This document shows, in pieces, positions 62,243-62,450 of a DNA stretch of 62,450 nucleotides. The first letter of the stretch is position 1; each line of letters opens with the position of its first letter. Where the stretch lies: the NCBI GenBank assembly GCA_910573745.1, contig CAJSYI010000015.1:1-62450 (forward strand), in the 5' to 3' direction. The notes beneath the pieces are model-generated. The model saw only the letters and a list, made by a program, of their open reading frames with translations. It was not told where the DNA came from and made no database searches. The DNA is from Muribaculaceae bacterium (lineage in GTDB: Bacteria; Bacteroidota; Bacteroidia; Bacteroidales; Muribaculaceae). Both the position numbers and the translations under genes were made by a program.

Positions 62243-62313
62243 ATTCTCCGTGGATTATTTTGTTTTTGTAGGTAACTATTCAGCGGATGCAGAGTCCAAC
62301 AGCAAATGCAAAT

Positions 62314-62450
62314 TTATGCAACCTTATCGAAAAAACGCTTCTTTGGAGTGTCGAAGTCAATTTTCTCCCGTGGACGACGGTTGAGTTTCTTTTGTATCTC
62401 CATAATTCGTTTGTCTGAAAAGTCATCAAAATTGGACTTTTTAGAGATAT
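62314..62450 (-). CDS. IS30-type transposase, C-terminal part (runs off the window)
   Basis: Read inward from the window edge, the minus-strand frame encodes 45 residues ending at a TAA at 62314: FSDKRIMEIQKKLNRRPREK, then DFDTPKKRFFDKVA. The pattern ...IQ..LN.RPR....TP...F is the C-terminus of IS30 family integrase-fold transposases. The rest lies outside the window, so intactness cannot be judged. The insertion sequence end would be in the AT-rich 62220-62313 stretch beyond the stop. Confidence 0.75.
   Translation of the reverse strand, partial: ISKKSNFDDFSDKRIMEIQKKLNRRPREKIDFDTPKKRFFDKVA

Noticed and set aside
1..62450. CRISPR array, integrase attachment site or replication origin
   Set aside because: No regularly spaced repeats, no integrase gene or direct att repeats at the tRNA, and no DnaA-box cluster were seen.

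Overview
The window comes from a member of the Bacteroidota, order Bacteroidales, most likely a Muribaculaceae-like gut bacterium (inference). The reasons are: the TAnnTTTG / TTG promoter type recurs upstream of genes and the tRNA; Shine-Dalgarno sequences are scarce; Bacteroidales-restricted families are present (DUF3943, DUF3078, DUF3244, PepSY-like, TPR sensors with a LuxR-like tail, C10 and C13-like peptidases); several secreted proteins end in a short type IX secretion-style C-terminal domain; and GC content is near 50%.

Layout. 0-13 kb, mostly minus strand: a secreted caspase-fold peptidase, a DUF3943 envelope protein, phosphoglucomutase, the plus-strand operon yicC-gmk-nadD, then envelope and secreted proteins and an AI-2E family exporter. 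13-17 kb, plus strand: a PBP4-type D,D-peptidase, a conserved small protein, rsmI and a coiled-coil lipoprotein. 17-26 kb, minus strand, a host-interaction-like block: a lipoprotein serpin, a beta-barrel, a propeller protein, a C10 cysteine peptidase followed by a small lipoprotein, a DUF3244 protein, a TPR regulator and guanine deaminase. 26.4-31.8 kb, plus strand and AT-rich: an overlapping operon of secreted proteins containing two metalloprotease-like genes with degenerate zinc sites, both broken, flanking two tandemly duplicated genes. 31.9-38.7 kb: parE-coaD-ctpA-DUF3078 plus two small secreted proteins. 39-51 kb: manA, cytoplasmic alpha-amylase, a cysteine desulfidase family protein, tdk, an AraC regulator, an Ntn amidohydrolase, a thioesterase, dprA, a nucleoside phosphorylase and an MFS transporter. 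51-62 kb: malQ and B12-dependent ribonucleotide reductase, nitroreductase, a leucine-rich repeat protein, a 53-residue rubredoxin, an EamA exporter, a monooxygenase, an inositol monophosphatase-like enzyme, tRNA-Ser(CGA) and the end of an IS30-type transposase.

The most unusual signal is non-coding. Four intergenic elements of 275-348 bp (8643-8990, 18166-18440, 38994-39302, 56411-56720) each have terminal inverted repeats starting GAG and a 3-bp TAA or TTA target duplication, and none encodes a protein. Each carries two inward-facing copies of one module: an outer stem, a purine-rich internal loop (consensus GARGGAG on one side, GACYGAG or GACCG on the other) and a 5-6 bp apical hairpin. The stems change sequence between copies but stay paired, and wobble pairs fit the strand that reads the conserved loop. 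This looks like a non-autonomous transposable family whose cargo is a conserved nucleic-acid structure, and I do not recognise it. One copy lies between nrdJ and its apparent promoter.
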